Shown one piece after another: positions 38,128-48,852 of a stretch of DNA of 64,000 nt. The notes below the pieces were generated by a model. The model was not told the DNA's origin, made no database searches, and saw only the letters and a list, made by a program, of their open reading frames with translations. Origin of the DNA: Gammaproteobacteria bacterium (GTDB taxonomy: Bacteria; Pseudomonadota; Gammaproteobacteria; DSM-16500); assembly GCA_013816845.1 (NCBI GenBank), contig JACDDU010000001.1, forward strand, positions 310,001 through 374,000, written 5' to 3'. The translations under genes and the position numbers were made by a program. The stretch's first letter is position 1. Each line of letters begins with the position of its first letter.

Positions 38128-39443
38128 GTTTGTTGGCCGTATTAAAAGAATTTGTTTTAACACAAGGCCAAGAAAAAAATTATTGGCTAGCTTTAAGTGG
38201 TGGGCTTGATTCCCATGTACTTGTGGCAACAGCTTATCAATTGCGACAAGTTTTACCCCTACCCAGCATCCAAGCCATCTACGTGGATCATGGTTTATCC
38301 CCTCAATCGCAAGCATGGGGCGAGCATTGTGCTCGTCTTTGTCAAGGTTACGGCATTCCTTACCAAGTTCATGCAGTTACAGTTTCGACTCAGCAAGGGG
38401 ATAGTTTAGAAGAAGTTGCGCGTAAAAAACGTTATGCACTTTTTGCCGATCTGTTGTCTGCAGATGATATTTTATTAACTGCACATCATTGTGATGATCA
38501 AGCGGAAACTTTGTTGTTACAACTGCTGCGCGGTTCGGGTTTAAAAGGGCTTGCGAGCATGCCACTTTTGAAGCGTTTAGGTCAGGGTTGGCATGGCCGT
38601 CCTTTTCTTTATCAACCAAAAAAATCTTTAGAATGTTTTGCTGAGCATCATCACCTTCAATGGATTGAAGATGAATCGAATCAAGACCAACGTTTAACAC
38701 GCAATTTTTTGCGTGCAAATATTATGCCTATACTAAAATCACGTTTTCCAGCTATTGTTAAAACCATGGCACGCACGGCCGAACACATTCAAGAAGCGCA
38801 AGCTTTGTTAGATGAATGGGCTGACAATCTCTTGGTGAACTTAAAAGGAAGTCAGCCGGAAACGCTGTCGGTTGATAAGTTAAATGCGCTATCAAAACAA
38901 AAACAGCGCCTTGTGTTACGCGCGTGGATCAAGCGTTCTCATTATCCTTTACCGGATACAAAAAAGCTCATTAATTTGCAAAGCACTTTACTCACTTGCG
39001 CCCAAGATAAAACACCTTGCAGTCATTGGGGAGAGGCTGAAATGCGGCGTTTTGGCGATGATTTATATCTTATGCATAAGCTACCCTTCCATAATCCTAC
39101 ACAAAAAATCCAATGGGATGTTACTTCCCCGCTCGTCATACCCTCGGTTGGGATTTTAAAGGCGACCTTAAAAGAGCAAGGCTTAGCTAAATCTACTGTG
39201 CCCCTGGTTGTGAGTTTTCGGCAGGGGGGTGAACGGATTAGTTTAGGACAAAGAGGCAGGCATACACTTAAAAATATGTTCCAAATATGGCGGGTTCCCA
39301 CTTGGCAACGCGATCGCATCCCGCTTCTTTATATTGATCAGCAATTAGTGGGCGTAGTGGGTTATCAATTTGATCCAGATTATGTTGCGAAAAAAGGGGA
39401 AGTTGGGCTGCACTTTGAATGGATAGCCTCCCCCTCAAAATGA
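38124..39443 (+). CDS. tilS: tRNA(Ile)-lysidine synthase
   Basis: Converts C34 of tRNA-Ile (CAU) to lysidine so that it reads AUA. PP-loop motif [12 protein letters not shown] (about 24-35), the DHGLSPQS region, [25 protein letters not shown], and a C-terminal tRNA-binding domain ending in [21 protein letters not shown]. Length (439) near the E. coli 432. The stop codon lies inside the following terminator hairpin. Confidence 0.95.
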   Translation: MSLLAVLKEFVLTQGQEKNYWLALSGGLDSHVLVATAYQLRQVLPLPSIQAIYVDHGLSPQSQAWGEHCARLCQGYGIPYQVHAVTVSTQQGDSLEEVARKKRYALFADLLSADDILLTAHHCDDQAETLLLQLLRGSGLKGLASMPLLKRLGQGWHGRPFLYQPKKSLECFAEHHHLQWIEDESNQDQRLTRNFLRANIMPILKSRFPAIVKTMARTAEHIQEAQALLDEWADNLLVNLKGSQPETLSVDKLNALSKQKQRLVLRAWIKRSHYPLPDTKKLINLQSTLLTCAQDKTPCSHWGEAEMRRFGDDLYLMHKLPFHNPTQKIQWDVTSPLVIPSVGILKATLKEQGLAKSTVPLVVSFRQGGERISLGQRGRHTLKNMFQIWRVPTWQRDRIPLLYIDQQLVGVVGYQFDPDYVAKKGEVGLHFEWIASPSK

Positions 39444-39450
39444 GGGGGGG
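39428..39450 (+). terminator. Terminator overlapping the tilS stop
   Basis: A 10-bp stem (one G:T pair) of the form CTCCCCCTCA/TGAGGGGGGG around AAA; the TGA stop forms part of the right arm, and TGATTTTCTT follows. Confidence 0.7.
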
Positions 39451-39458
39451 TGATTTTC

Positions 39459-39674
39459 TTAGGGAAGAATTTTATCGTGACCATTTCGACAATAGATACA
39501 ACACGTGCACAAATATTTAACGAGTGCACCAAAAGCAAGAATGGGTAAAGTTACATCAAAAAAATCTCGGAAAATGATAAGGCGTAATAATTGATCGCGG
39601 GGTAAGATCAGTGCGAAAAGGCCTACAGCGACCGCGATGATAATAATGAGCGTTACAAAAACACGCATAAGCAT
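39459..39674 (-). CDS. Small membrane protein
   Basis: A 71-residue protein with a hydrophobic N-terminal helix (MRVFVTLIIIIAVAVGLFALIL) and a second hydrophobic stretch containing four cysteines (CTCCIYC). AAGGAG lies seven bases before the ATG, which supports it as a real gene. I recall similar short proteins in Legionellales, but no function is known. Confidence 0.65.
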   Translation of the reverse strand: MLMRVFVTLIIIIAVAVGLFALILPRDQLLRLIIFRDFFDVTLPILAFGALVKYLCTCCIYCRNGHDKILP

Positions 39675-39703
39675 GAAAGATCTCCTTCTCGACCATTCTT
39701 TAA

Positions 39704-41485
<1,782 letters not shown>

Positions 41486-41699
41486 TTTTTTACCTTTCCA
41501 TTTCATTAATCAATATACAAAGAATATCTAAACGTCAGGATTGCTTCGCAGCAATGCTCACAAAAATAAGATAAATTGCTTAGAAATAATTTAATCCGCC
41601 CCAGCGCTTAAGTGGGAAGCTATGATGAATAATCTCTGACTTCGTCTTATAAGCATTACGAAGTAATCTAGGTTGCTCAAACTAAAGGAGTATTAACCA
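41486..41699. repeat. pyrG-kdsA intergenic region with possible REP relics
   Basis: About 214 bp without a gene. ATTGCT-TCGC-AGCAAT at about 41541 and a similar ATTACGAAGTAATCTAGG nearer kdsA look like fragments of the GATTGCTTCGC-type repeats that scatter through some Legionellales. They are short and incomplete. The end carries the AAAGGAG of kdsA. Confidence 0.3.
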
Positions 41700-42521
41700 A
41701 TGAAATTATGTGGATTCGAAGTAGGATTAAAACATCCTTTTTTTTTGATTGCAGGACCCTGCGTGATTGAGAGTGAACAATTTGCATTAGATACAGCAGG
41801 ACAACTCAAAGAATTCACAAGTGCATTACAAATTCCTTTTATTTATAAATCTTCCTTTGATAAAGCTAATCGTACTTCAATTTCAAGTTTTCGCGGTGTG
41901 GGATTGGAGCAAGGTCTTGCTATTCTTGCTGCCGTTAAAAAGACGATCGGTGTTCCTGTCTTAACTGATGTGCATGAAGATACGCCTATTGACGAAGTCG
42001 CAAGCGTAGTCGATGTGATGCAAACACCTGCCTTTTTATGTCGTCAAACCAATTACATTCAGCGTGTGGCAAAACCTGGTCTTCCCATCAATATTAAAAA
42101 AGGGCAATTTCTTTCCCCGTGGGAAATGAAGCATGTCGTGCAGAAAGCCCGTGATGCTGGCAATGAAAAGATTATGGTTTGTGAGCGCGGCGCAAGTTTT
42201 GGCTACAATAATTTGGTATCCGATATGCGCTCTCTAGCTATCATGCGCGAAACTGACTGTCCGGTTGTCTTTGACGCCACACACTCTGTGCAACTTCCCG
42301 GGGGCGGTAACGGAAAGTCGAGTGGACAACGTGAATTCGTTCCTATCCTTGCCCGTGCAGCTATCGCTGCAGGTATTGCTGGTATTTTCATGGAGACGCA
42401 TCCTAATCCGGATCGCGCGCCGTCTGATGGACCCAATATGTGGCCCTTGGCGCAAATGTATGATTTGTTAGCGCATCTTAAAGAAATTGATCAAGTTGTT
42501 AAGCGAAATACTTTGTTATGA
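41700..42521 (+). CDS. kdsA: 3-deoxy-D-manno-octulosonate 8-phosphate synthase
   Basis: Condenses PEP with arabinose 5-phosphate to make KDO 8-phosphate for LPS core. The 273-residue product has [65 protein letters not shown] and [18 protein letters not shown], all diagnostic. AAAGGAG lies upstream. Its presence indicates that the organism makes a KDO-containing LPS. Confidence 0.97.
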   Translation: MKLCGFEVGLKHPFFLIAGPCVIESEQFALDTAGQLKEFTSALQIPFIYKSSFDKANRTSISSFRGVGLEQGLAILAAVKKTIGVPVLTDVHEDTPIDEVASVVDVMQTPAFLCRQTNYIQRVAKPGLPINIKKGQFLSPWEMKHVVQKARDAGNEKIMVCERGASFGYNNLVSDMRSLAIMRETDCPVVFDATHSVQLPGGGNGKSSGQREFVPILARAAIAAGIAGIFMETHPNPDRAPSDGPNMWPLAQMYDLLAHLKEIDQVVKRNTLL

Positions 42522-42547
42522 TCAATTCAATTCCTCATGGCTAGTCC

Positions 42548-43153
42548 TTATTGCTTTAATAAGCCTTTAAGGGTCGGCCAAAGATTATTTAAAATCATGG
42601 CTTGTGCTTCGGCTCTAGGATGAATACCGTCGGATTGCATAAGCGTCGTATTTTCATCAATCCCTTTTAATAAAAAAGGTACCACTTGAATGTTGTTTTC
42701 TTTCGCAAGTATTAAGTAATTTTCATTAAACGTTTGCGTATACTTGCTCCCAAAGTTCGGCGGTAAACGAATACCAATCAAAAGTACGTCACTGCTTGCA
42801 TCTTTAGCTAATTGAATAATGGATTGTAAATTATTTTTAATGTTTTCTAAATTTAATCCCCGCAAACCATCATTGCCACCCAGCTCGATAATCGTTATAG
42901 AGGGTTTATACTTTGCAAGCAAAGGCGGTAAACGGGATAACCCATTGCTAGTTGTATCGCCAGATATACTTGCATTCACGACCTTATAGTCAAAATGTTC
43001 AGCTTGCAATTTTGCTTCAAGTAATTTAACCCATCCTAATTGTTGTTCAATTCCATAACCTGCACTCAAGCTATCGCCAACAACAAGAATTGTATTTTTA
43101 GCAAATAAAGGTAAAGTGAATAAGAAGAATAAAAGACCAAGGTATTTTTTCAT
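42548..43153 (-). CDS. tesA: Multifunctional acyl-CoA thioesterase I / lysophospholipase
   Basis: Periplasmic SGNH hydrolase. A signal peptide (MKKYLGLLFFLFTLPLFA) precedes the GDSL block VVGDSLSAGYG with Ser28; ISGDTTSNGL, GGNDGLRG and SDGIHPRAEAQ complete the SGNH set. The start codons of tesA and ybbA share the palindrome CATG, so the two genes overlap head-to-head by two bases. This tesA-ybbA-ybbP neighbourhood is as in E. coli. Confidence 0.92.
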   Translation of the reverse strand: MKKYLGLLFFLFTLPLFAKNTILVVGDSLSAGYGIEQQLGWVKLLEAKLQAEHFDYKVVNASISGDTTSNGLSRLPPLLAKYKPSITIIELGGNDGLRGLNLENIKNNLQSIIQLAKDASSDVLLIGIRLPPNFGSKYTQTFNENYLILAKENNIQVVPFLLKGIDENTTLMQSDGIHPRAEAQAMILNNLWPTLKGLLKQ

Positions 43154-43841
43154 GGATCATCGCACTCCTGCTTTTATCGAAATTAAGCATCTTAGTAAAA
43201 AGGTACGTAGTGGTGACGGACTCATTGAGATATTAAGCGATGTGAACCTTGTAATAAAGCACGGAGAAAGTGTTGCGATTCTGGGCCGATCAGGCTCTGG
43301 CAAGACAACCTTGCTGACGCTAGTAGCCGGACTTGATGTGCCAACCCACGGATCGATTCTTTACAATACGCAAGAATTGTCTTCCATGACAGAAGAGCAA
43401 AGGACTTTGCTGCGCGGTAAAGAAATTGGCTTTGTATTCCAATCTTTTCAACTGTTACCCACGTTAACAGCGCTTGAAAATGTCATGTTACCTTTAGAAA
43501 TTCACTATGTAAAAAGTATTAAGGCAAAAGAAATCGCGCTTGCCTGGCTTGAAAGAGTTAATTTAAAGCATCGGGTGCATCATTATCCAGCACAACTTTC
43601 AGGGGGTGAGCAGCAAAGGGTTGCTATTGCAAGAGCTTTTGTTAATCAGCCAACCTTGCTCCTTGCCGATGAAATGACCGGTAATCTTGACGTTGCAAGT
43701 GGTGAGAAAATGATTGATTTATTATTTTCTCTCAACCAATTACAACAGACTACCTTATTGTTGGTGACACATGATGTAAGTCTTGCGCGTCGTTGTGATC
43801 GTCAGTTTACGCTACAAAATGGAATGCTCCATCCATGTTGA
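43152..43841 (+). CDS. ybbA: ABC transporter ATP-binding protein YbbA
   Basis: The ATPase partner of the YbbP permease, of the LolD/MacB type. The 229-residue product starting at 43152 has Walker A GRSGSGKTT, the Q-loop FVFQSFQLLP, signature LSGGEQQRV, Walker B LLLADEMTGNLD and the switch His (LVTHD). Met replaces the usual Pro in the D/E-P-T-G-NLD stretch, a small oddity. The frame upstream to 43116 lies inside tesA and is rejected. It overlaps the permease start by seven bases. Confidence 0.92.
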   Translation: MDHRTPAFIEIKHLSKKVRSGDGLIEILSDVNLVIKHGESVAILGRSGSGKTTLLTLVAGLDVPTHGSILYNTQELSSMTEEQRTLLRGKEIGFVFQSFQLLPTLTALENVMLPLEIHYVKSIKAKEIALAWLERVNLKHRVHHYPAQLSGGEQQRVAIARAFVNQPTLLLADEMTGNLDVASGEKMIDLLFSLNQLQQTTLLLVTHDVSLARRCDRQFTLQNGMLHPC

Positions 43842-46153
43842 AACTATTTCGCTTAGCTCTTGTTTCTTTGTGGCGCGAACTGCGAGCGGGGGAGTGGCTT
43901 ATTGTTTTCTTAGCATTATTCTTGGCAGTCACGGGTATGACATCTTTACATTTTTACACCAACCGTATCCAAACTGCGCTGACTCAGCAAAGCGCTCAGT
44001 TTTTGGGAGGTCATTTAGCACTGACCAGCCCTTATCCGATAAGAAAAGAAATTTTAGATTTTACGCAAGCGAATGGTTTACGTACCGCTATTGTTTTATC
44101 TTATCTTACGGTAGTTAACGCAAATAATCGATTTCAACTTGTCAACATCCAAGCAGTCTCTGATGCTTATCCTATTTTAGAGCCTAACAGGCAAGCTTTA
44201 AAACCAGATACGGTCTGGGTTGAGGAAAGGGTTATAAAATCATTAGGCAGCAAAATCAACGACCCCATTTCAATAGGTGAGCATACTTTTAAAGTAACAA
44301 AATTTTTAAATGCCGATTCCGATACACTTAACACTGGCATGCTGATTGCCCCCCGCCTCATGATGCGCTTAGATGATGTGACAGTAACAAAAACTGTTCT
44401 GCCGGGTAGTCGCGTTGAGTATCGATTGTTGTTAACCGGACGTCAAAGTGATTTAAATCATTTTCAAGCGTGGGTAAGGCCTAAACTTGCGCCGAATGAA
44501 AAACTGCTTGATGCAAAGACACAACAATTATTTTTTAGTGAAGCGATTGAGCGTGCGGAAAATTATCTCAATTTGATTTTGCTGGTTTGTTTACTGATGA
44601 GCGCAGTCGCGATCATGATCAGCACCCAATCGTACTTAAAAAAGCGTTACGATTATGCGGCCATGTGGCGTTGTTTTGGTGCTTCCAAAAAACAACTCTT
44701 GGGCATCTTATTTATTCAATTATTGTTAATCGGTTTGTTTGCAGCGAGTTTGGGAAGCTTGATGGGTTATATCACTCAAACTTGGATCGCATCATTGTTT
44801 GCTAATTTTCTTCAATTCCCTTTACCCCCTGCAAACCTTACCCCCATTTTCACAAGCTTCATCATGGTGCTTATTATCTTATTTATATTTTCTTATCCAC
44901 TTATTACCCGATTACCCTCTATCTCTCCTTTATTACTTTGGCGTAATATTAAAATCCCGCCGCTCCCGCAAAGCAATTTTATTTTTGTCAGTGCAGCTTT
45001 ATTATTATGTATTTCTATTTTAATTAGCGCCTCCTTGCTCAGTCTTTTTTTTATTGCAATGTTAAGTGTGTGCATCGGATTTCTATATTTTATAAGTCTG
45101 CTTTTTTTGAAATTGATTGATAAGGTTAGTGAAAAAGTTCAAGGTACTCTTCAGCGAGGTTTGCGTCAGCTTTTACAATATCGCGATAGCGTTAGTATTC
45201 AGTGCGTGGGATTTACACTTATTTTGATGTCTTTAATTGCGTTAAGTGTCGTGCGAGATCAGTTAGTCAATCAATGGCAAAAATCATTACCTGCCAATAC
45301 ACCAAATTATTTTGCGTTTAATATTGCTGAACAAGATCTCCAATCCCTAAAACAATTTTTTCAACAAAATAATATTGCGATCGAAGCAATTTATCCTATG
45401 GTCAGAGGAAGATTAATTGCGTTAAACGATAAACCTATTTTAAGTGCAGTGCCTGCGACTGCAAAAGATAACAATGCCTTACATCGCGAATTAAATATTA
45501 GTTTTATGACGAGACTCCCTTCAGATAATGAAATTGTTGCGGGTCGTCCTTTTAGTGAAAAGGATATTGGCAAACCTTATGCGTCCATTGAAAAAAATTT
45601 AGCGCAAGATTTAAATTTGCATTTAGGCGATAAATTGACTTTTCGTATTGCCGATCAAACACGCTTGGTGACTATTACTAATATTCGAACCCTTAAATGG
45701 GATTCTTTTCATCCTAACTTTTATGTCATCTTCCCCCCTGGCGTATTGAATCAATTTTCATCGACTTATATTACTAGTTTTCATTTAACGCCCGCCCAAC
45801 AATCAATCCTGAATAGTTTGATCGGACAATTCCCTAACATGACGATTATTGATGTAGCTAGCTTATTGTCACAAGTCCGAGAATTAATTAATCACATTGT
45901 TTTAGCGATTCAATATTTGTTTTTATTCAGTCTATTCATTGGCGTACTTATTATCATTGCGATTTTGCAAGCAACGTATCAGGAAAGGCGGGAAACTTAT
46001 CAGTTATTAAGAATCTTAGGCGCGGGACGTGCTTATCTCAGGAAAAGCATGCTTGTTGAATTTGGTACCTTATTTTCCTTCATTGTAATCATGTCCATTG
46101 GGCTCGGGGAGGCTATTGCTCATATGGCGCTTCGCACTATATTTCATATTTAA
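43835..46153 (+). CDS. ybbP: FtsX-like ABC permease YbbP
   Basis: A 772-residue inner-membrane permease with an N-terminal membrane helix, a large periplasmic region and two FtsX-type helical clusters (about 245-385 and 685-772). Length and layout fit E. coli YbbP (804). It is translationally coupled to ybbA. It probably extracts or moves lipids or envelope molecules; the substrate is not established. Confidence 0.9.
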   Translation: MLKLFRLALVSLWRELRAGEWLIVFLALFLAVTGMTSLHFYTNRIQTALTQQSAQFLGGHLALTSPYPIRKEILDFTQANGLRTAIVLSYLTVVNANNRFQLVNIQAVSDAYPILEPNRQALKPDTVWVEERVIKSLGSKINDPISIGEHTFKVTKFLNADSDTLNTGMLIAPRLMMRLDDVTVTKTVLPGSRVEYRLLLTGRQSDLNHFQAWVRPKLAPNEKLLDAKTQQLFFSEAIERAENYLNLILLVCLLMSAVAIMISTQSYLKKRYDYAAMWRCFGASKKQLLGILFIQLLLIGLFAASLGSLMGYITQTWIASLFANFLQFPLPPANLTPIFTSFIMVLIILFIFSYPLITRLPSISPLLLWRNIKIPPLPQSNFIFVSAALLLCISILISASLLSLFFIAMLSVCIGFLYFISLLFLKLIDKVSEKVQGTLQRGLRQLLQYRDSVSIQCVGFTLILMSLIALSVVRDQLVNQWQKSLPANTPNYFAFNIAEQDLQSLKQFFQQNNIAIEAIYPMVRGRLIALNDKPILSAVPATAKDNNALHRELNISFMTRLPSDNEIVAGRPFSEKDIGKPYASIEKNLAQDLNLHLGDKLTFRIADQTRLVTITNIRTLKWDSFHPNFYVIFPPGVLNQFSSTYITSFHLTPAQQSILNSLIGQFPNMTIIDVASLLSQVRELINHIVLAIQYLFLFSLFIGVLIIIAILQATYQERRETYQLLRILGAGRAYLRKSMLVEFGTLFSFIVIMSIGLGEAIAHMALRTIFHI

Positions 46154-46189
46154 GTAGTTGATAAAATATGGTCAATTTTTAGTCCAAAT

Positions 46190-46217
46190 TTGACTTTTCT
46201 ACCCTAACATGTACAAT
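46190..46217 (+). promoter_or_regulatory. Promoter for the 46246 gene
   Basis: TTGACT (46190-46195), a 16-bp spacer and TACAAT (46212-46217), with GAGGA before the ATG. The gene therefore has its own promoter behind ybbP. Confidence 0.55.
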
Positions 46218-46245
46218 ATATGCCTCAAATGCGAGGACATTCGTT

Positions 46246-47529
46246 ATGCTACGATCCAATAATAATAATTATAATCCTATCAAAGCTCCTGAATTACCTT
46301 CCTATGATACCCAAGCGAAGAAATTGAGTGAGGCGGTTACAAAGTTGGAAAATGACAGGATTTTATTTAAAACTCAAATGGCTCTGAGTGGTTCTAGCTC
46401 TCCGATACGCCAGGAATTAGATTATAAAGAAAACCACGCTACTTTAGTTCGACATCAGCAGCTCTTTTCTTACCAATACGGTCATTGGGTCGACTTCAAT
46501 CGAAAAAGAAAAGCAAATTCGATGGACTTATTTTTTACCCTTCTTCGGGAAATTAAGAATTCGTTTAATGAGTATGATTTAGAATATCCTGCTAACCAGA
46601 GTATTCGTGTCCGATTTTATTTAAATGAATTGCTGCAGCTTGAAAATCATTTTTTGACTCATTCATATCAAGTCATTAATAAGCATTTTTTCTTTATTCT
46701 TATTGGTTTTTTGCAAAGCGCATTTATTAATACACTACGGCAGCCTGGAAAATCCCCGGCAGAACAAGCTTTTTTGCATTTGCTAGAAAGATCATTAATT
46801 GAAAAATTATATTATGTACCACTATTGGTATCAGAAAAAAAAGAACGTAACTGTATTGATTACTATTCTTCTCTTAGTGCTGATCTTAATGATAGCAAAT
46901 CCTTAAATACGCTTCTTACAAATTTAGAAAAACAAGAAGAAGAGTACTGTCTGAAAGGAGCAATTAACGTAGCTCATGATAGGATTACCCAGCTGACAAA
47001 TCATTATGACGTTAAGAAGGACGCTCTGACATTTGATATTATAACTCAGTTTTACTCCTTGCAACTCAAGCTTGCAAATTCTATTAAAGATGAAGTGTTG
47101 TTATTGAAAAAGGAAAGTAAATTTGTTGATTACCACCTCTACAAGACGATATTACAGAAAAGCCTTGCTGTGGCTGAAGCGCCTGATAACTTAGAGAGAC
47201 GCAATGAATTGCTAAGTCTTACTAACTCGGTTTTAGGACATGTTTCTCCTACTTTAGGTCATCGAGTTGCTGGCCATTTAGCGCTTTTTGCAGCAATCAT
47301 TTTTGCCCCATTTCATTCTGCCTTAAGCCAAGCGTTTTTTGCTAAAGCAGGCGTGCTTCTTAATGTAGAAAGAAAGAAGAATTTAGTAAAATTAAATCAG
47401 TTAGGTATTTTTAAACCGAAAGGCTCACAAAAAATAGCGGCTGATATTGAAGCGTTTCGTGAGGGTAATGAAAAACCTGAACTGCACAAAACAACTAACC
47501 GTAACCAGCGCCGTCCAGGTCATAACTAG
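46246..47529 (+). CDS. Unknown effector-like protein
   Basis: Not recognised. The 427-residue product begins with an Asn-rich stretch (NNNNYN), followed by a mostly helical body and a hydrophobic patch (about 345-370) that may be a membrane-association segment, then a basic polar tail (TTNRNQRRPGHN). No signal peptide. With its own promoter and hydrophilic, low-complexity ends it resembles type IV-secreted effectors, but this is stylistic evidence only. A GC-rich hairpin at 47542-47571 follows. Confidence 0.55.
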   Translation: MLRSNNNNYNPIKAPELPSYDTQAKKLSEAVTKLENDRILFKTQMALSGSSSPIRQELDYKENHATLVRHQQLFSYQYGHWVDFNRKRKANSMDLFFTLLREIKNSFNEYDLEYPANQSIRVRFYLNELLQLENHFLTHSYQVINKHFFFILIGFLQSAFINTLRQPGKSPAEQAFLHLLERSLIEKLYYVPLLVSEKKERNCIDYYSSLSADLNDSKSLNTLLTNLEKQEEEYCLKGAINVAHDRITQLTNHYDVKKDALTFDIITQFYSLQLKLANSIKDEVLLLKKESKFVDYHLYKTILQKSLAVAEAPDNLERRNELLSLTNSVLGHVSPTLGHRVAGHLALFAAIIFAPFHSALSQAFFAKAGVLLNVERKKNLVKLNQLGIFKPKGSQKIAADIEAFREGNEKPELHKTTNRNQRRPGHN

Positions 47530-47541
47530 GTTGAAGACAAG

Positions 47542-47571
47542 GCGATACTCCTCCTAATCCAGGAGTATCGC
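47542..47571 (+). terminator. Hairpin after the 46246 gene
   Basis: Perfect 11-bp inverted repeat (47542-47552 and 47561-47571) with an 8-nt loop, without a T-tract; terminator or processing hairpin. Confidence 0.5.
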
Positions 47572-47647
47572 ATGTTGTCAAAAATATCATTATCATGTCG
47601 TCGCGCATTGTCCGATGCTTTTCAGCAATGCTAGACCAAATCAGGAC

Positions 47648-48745
47648 TTACTTGTAACTAACTTGATAAACCACATTGGCAAAATCGTCAGAAATCAGCA
47701 ACGAACCATCTTTCAATCCTAAGACATCCACAGGTCTGCCCCATGCCGTTTGATTTTGTAGCCAACCGGTAATGAAATCTTCTTTCCAAATCACTTGATT
47801 GGTGCCACAAATCCAAACGCGAATAATCTTGTAACCCACTTTGGCACTACGGTTCCAAGATCCATGCATCGCAATAAAAATTTGCTTTGCTTCATCCCCG
47901 GCGAGTGAAGGAAATACATTGCCCTTGTAAAATTTCATGCCTAAGGCAGCGACGTGGGCAGGCAACTCTAAAGTTGGGAGTGTAAAATTACTTTCGGGAA
48001 AGCGGTTGCCAAACTCAGGATCAGGAATACCCTTACCATGATGATAAGGAAAGCCAAAGTGCATATCTTTGTTCGGAGCATAATTTAATTTATCCGGTGG
48101 CGTGTTATCGCCCATTTGGTCTCGACCATTATCTGTAAACCACATTTTTTGGGTTTCAGGATCCCAATCAAAGCCAACCGTATTACGGACGCCCTTAGCA
48201 AAAATTTCGTACTGCGTCCCGTCAGCATTCATACGCATAATCGTGGCAAAGACTGGATCAGTTGGAATGCAAACGTTACAAGGTGCACCTACACCAATGT
48301 AAAGTTTGTCATCAGGACCAAAGCTAATGTAGCGTAAACCGTGCCATGTATCTTTAGGAAGATTGTTGCGGACAACAACGGGCGCTGGAGGGTTATCTAA
48401 GCGCGTTTCTATATTGTCCAGACGGACAATGCGATTAATTTCAGCGATATAAAGTGCCCCTTTGCGGAATGCAACACCATTAGGTTGGTTTAGACCTGTT
48501 GCAATCGTTCGCACGCGGGTTTGTTGACCAGATTTTGTAATAGCATACACATTCTTACCCTTGGTGCCGACAAAGACGGTGCCATTTTCTCCCAACGCAA
48601 GTTGTCTTGCACCGGGAATGCCGTTTGCATAAACGGAAATGCTGTAGCGTGCAGGAAGTTTTAATGAACTTAATGGTAAATCTTGAGCGATGATTTGATT
48701 CGCGGTAATAAACAATAAAATGAAGATTAAATATCTTATGCGCAT
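47648..48745 (-). CDS. Exported PQQ-type sugar (sorbosone) dehydrogenase-like protein
   Basis: ATG at 48745 with AAGGAAGG close upstream; the longer frame to 48781 runs into the hairpin and is rejected. The 365-residue product has a signal peptide (MRIRYLIFILLFITANQIIAQ) and a six-bladed beta-propeller pattern of the glucose/sorbosone dehydrogenase family (GARQLALGENGTVFVGTKG, GLNQPNGVAFRKGALYIAE, MWFTDNGRDQMGDN). It would oxidise sugars in the periplasm if PQQ is available; PQQ synthesis genes are not in the window. Confidence 0.85.
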   Translation of the reverse strand: MRIRYLIFILLFITANQIIAQDLPLSSLKLPARYSISVYANGIPGARQLALGENGTVFVGTKGKNVYAITKSGQQTRVRTIATGLNQPNGVAFRKGALYIAEINRIVRLDNIETRLDNPPAPVVVRNNLPKDTWHGLRYISFGPDDKLYIGVGAPCNVCIPTDPVFATIMRMNADGTQYEIFAKGVRNTVGFDWDPETQKMWFTDNGRDQMGDNTPPDKLNYAPNKDMHFGFPYHHGKGIPDPEFGNRFPESNFTLPTLELPAHVAALGMKFYKGNVFPSLAGDEAKQIFIAMHGSWNRSAKVGYKIIRVWICGTNQVIWKEDFITGWLQNQTAWGRPVDVLGLKDGSLLISDDFANVVYQVSYK

Positions 48746-48778
48746 CACGACCTTCCTTTGTGCATTTAAAATACCTTG

Positions 48779-48829
48779 CATGTTACACGATCAAGAAAGT
48801 GATGGCTATTTTCTTGATCGTGTAACATG
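48779..48829. repeat. 20-bp perfect inverted repeat between two minus-strand genes
   Basis: Positions 48779-48798 are the exact reverse complement of 48810-48829, around an 11-nt loop. It lies after the stop of the HAD-domain gene and before the sugar dehydrogenase start. It could terminate the former or act in the leader of the latter; the minus-strand flank has no immediate T-tract. Confidence 0.7.
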
Positions 48830-48852
48830 AATAATGGGCATGAAATTATGAA

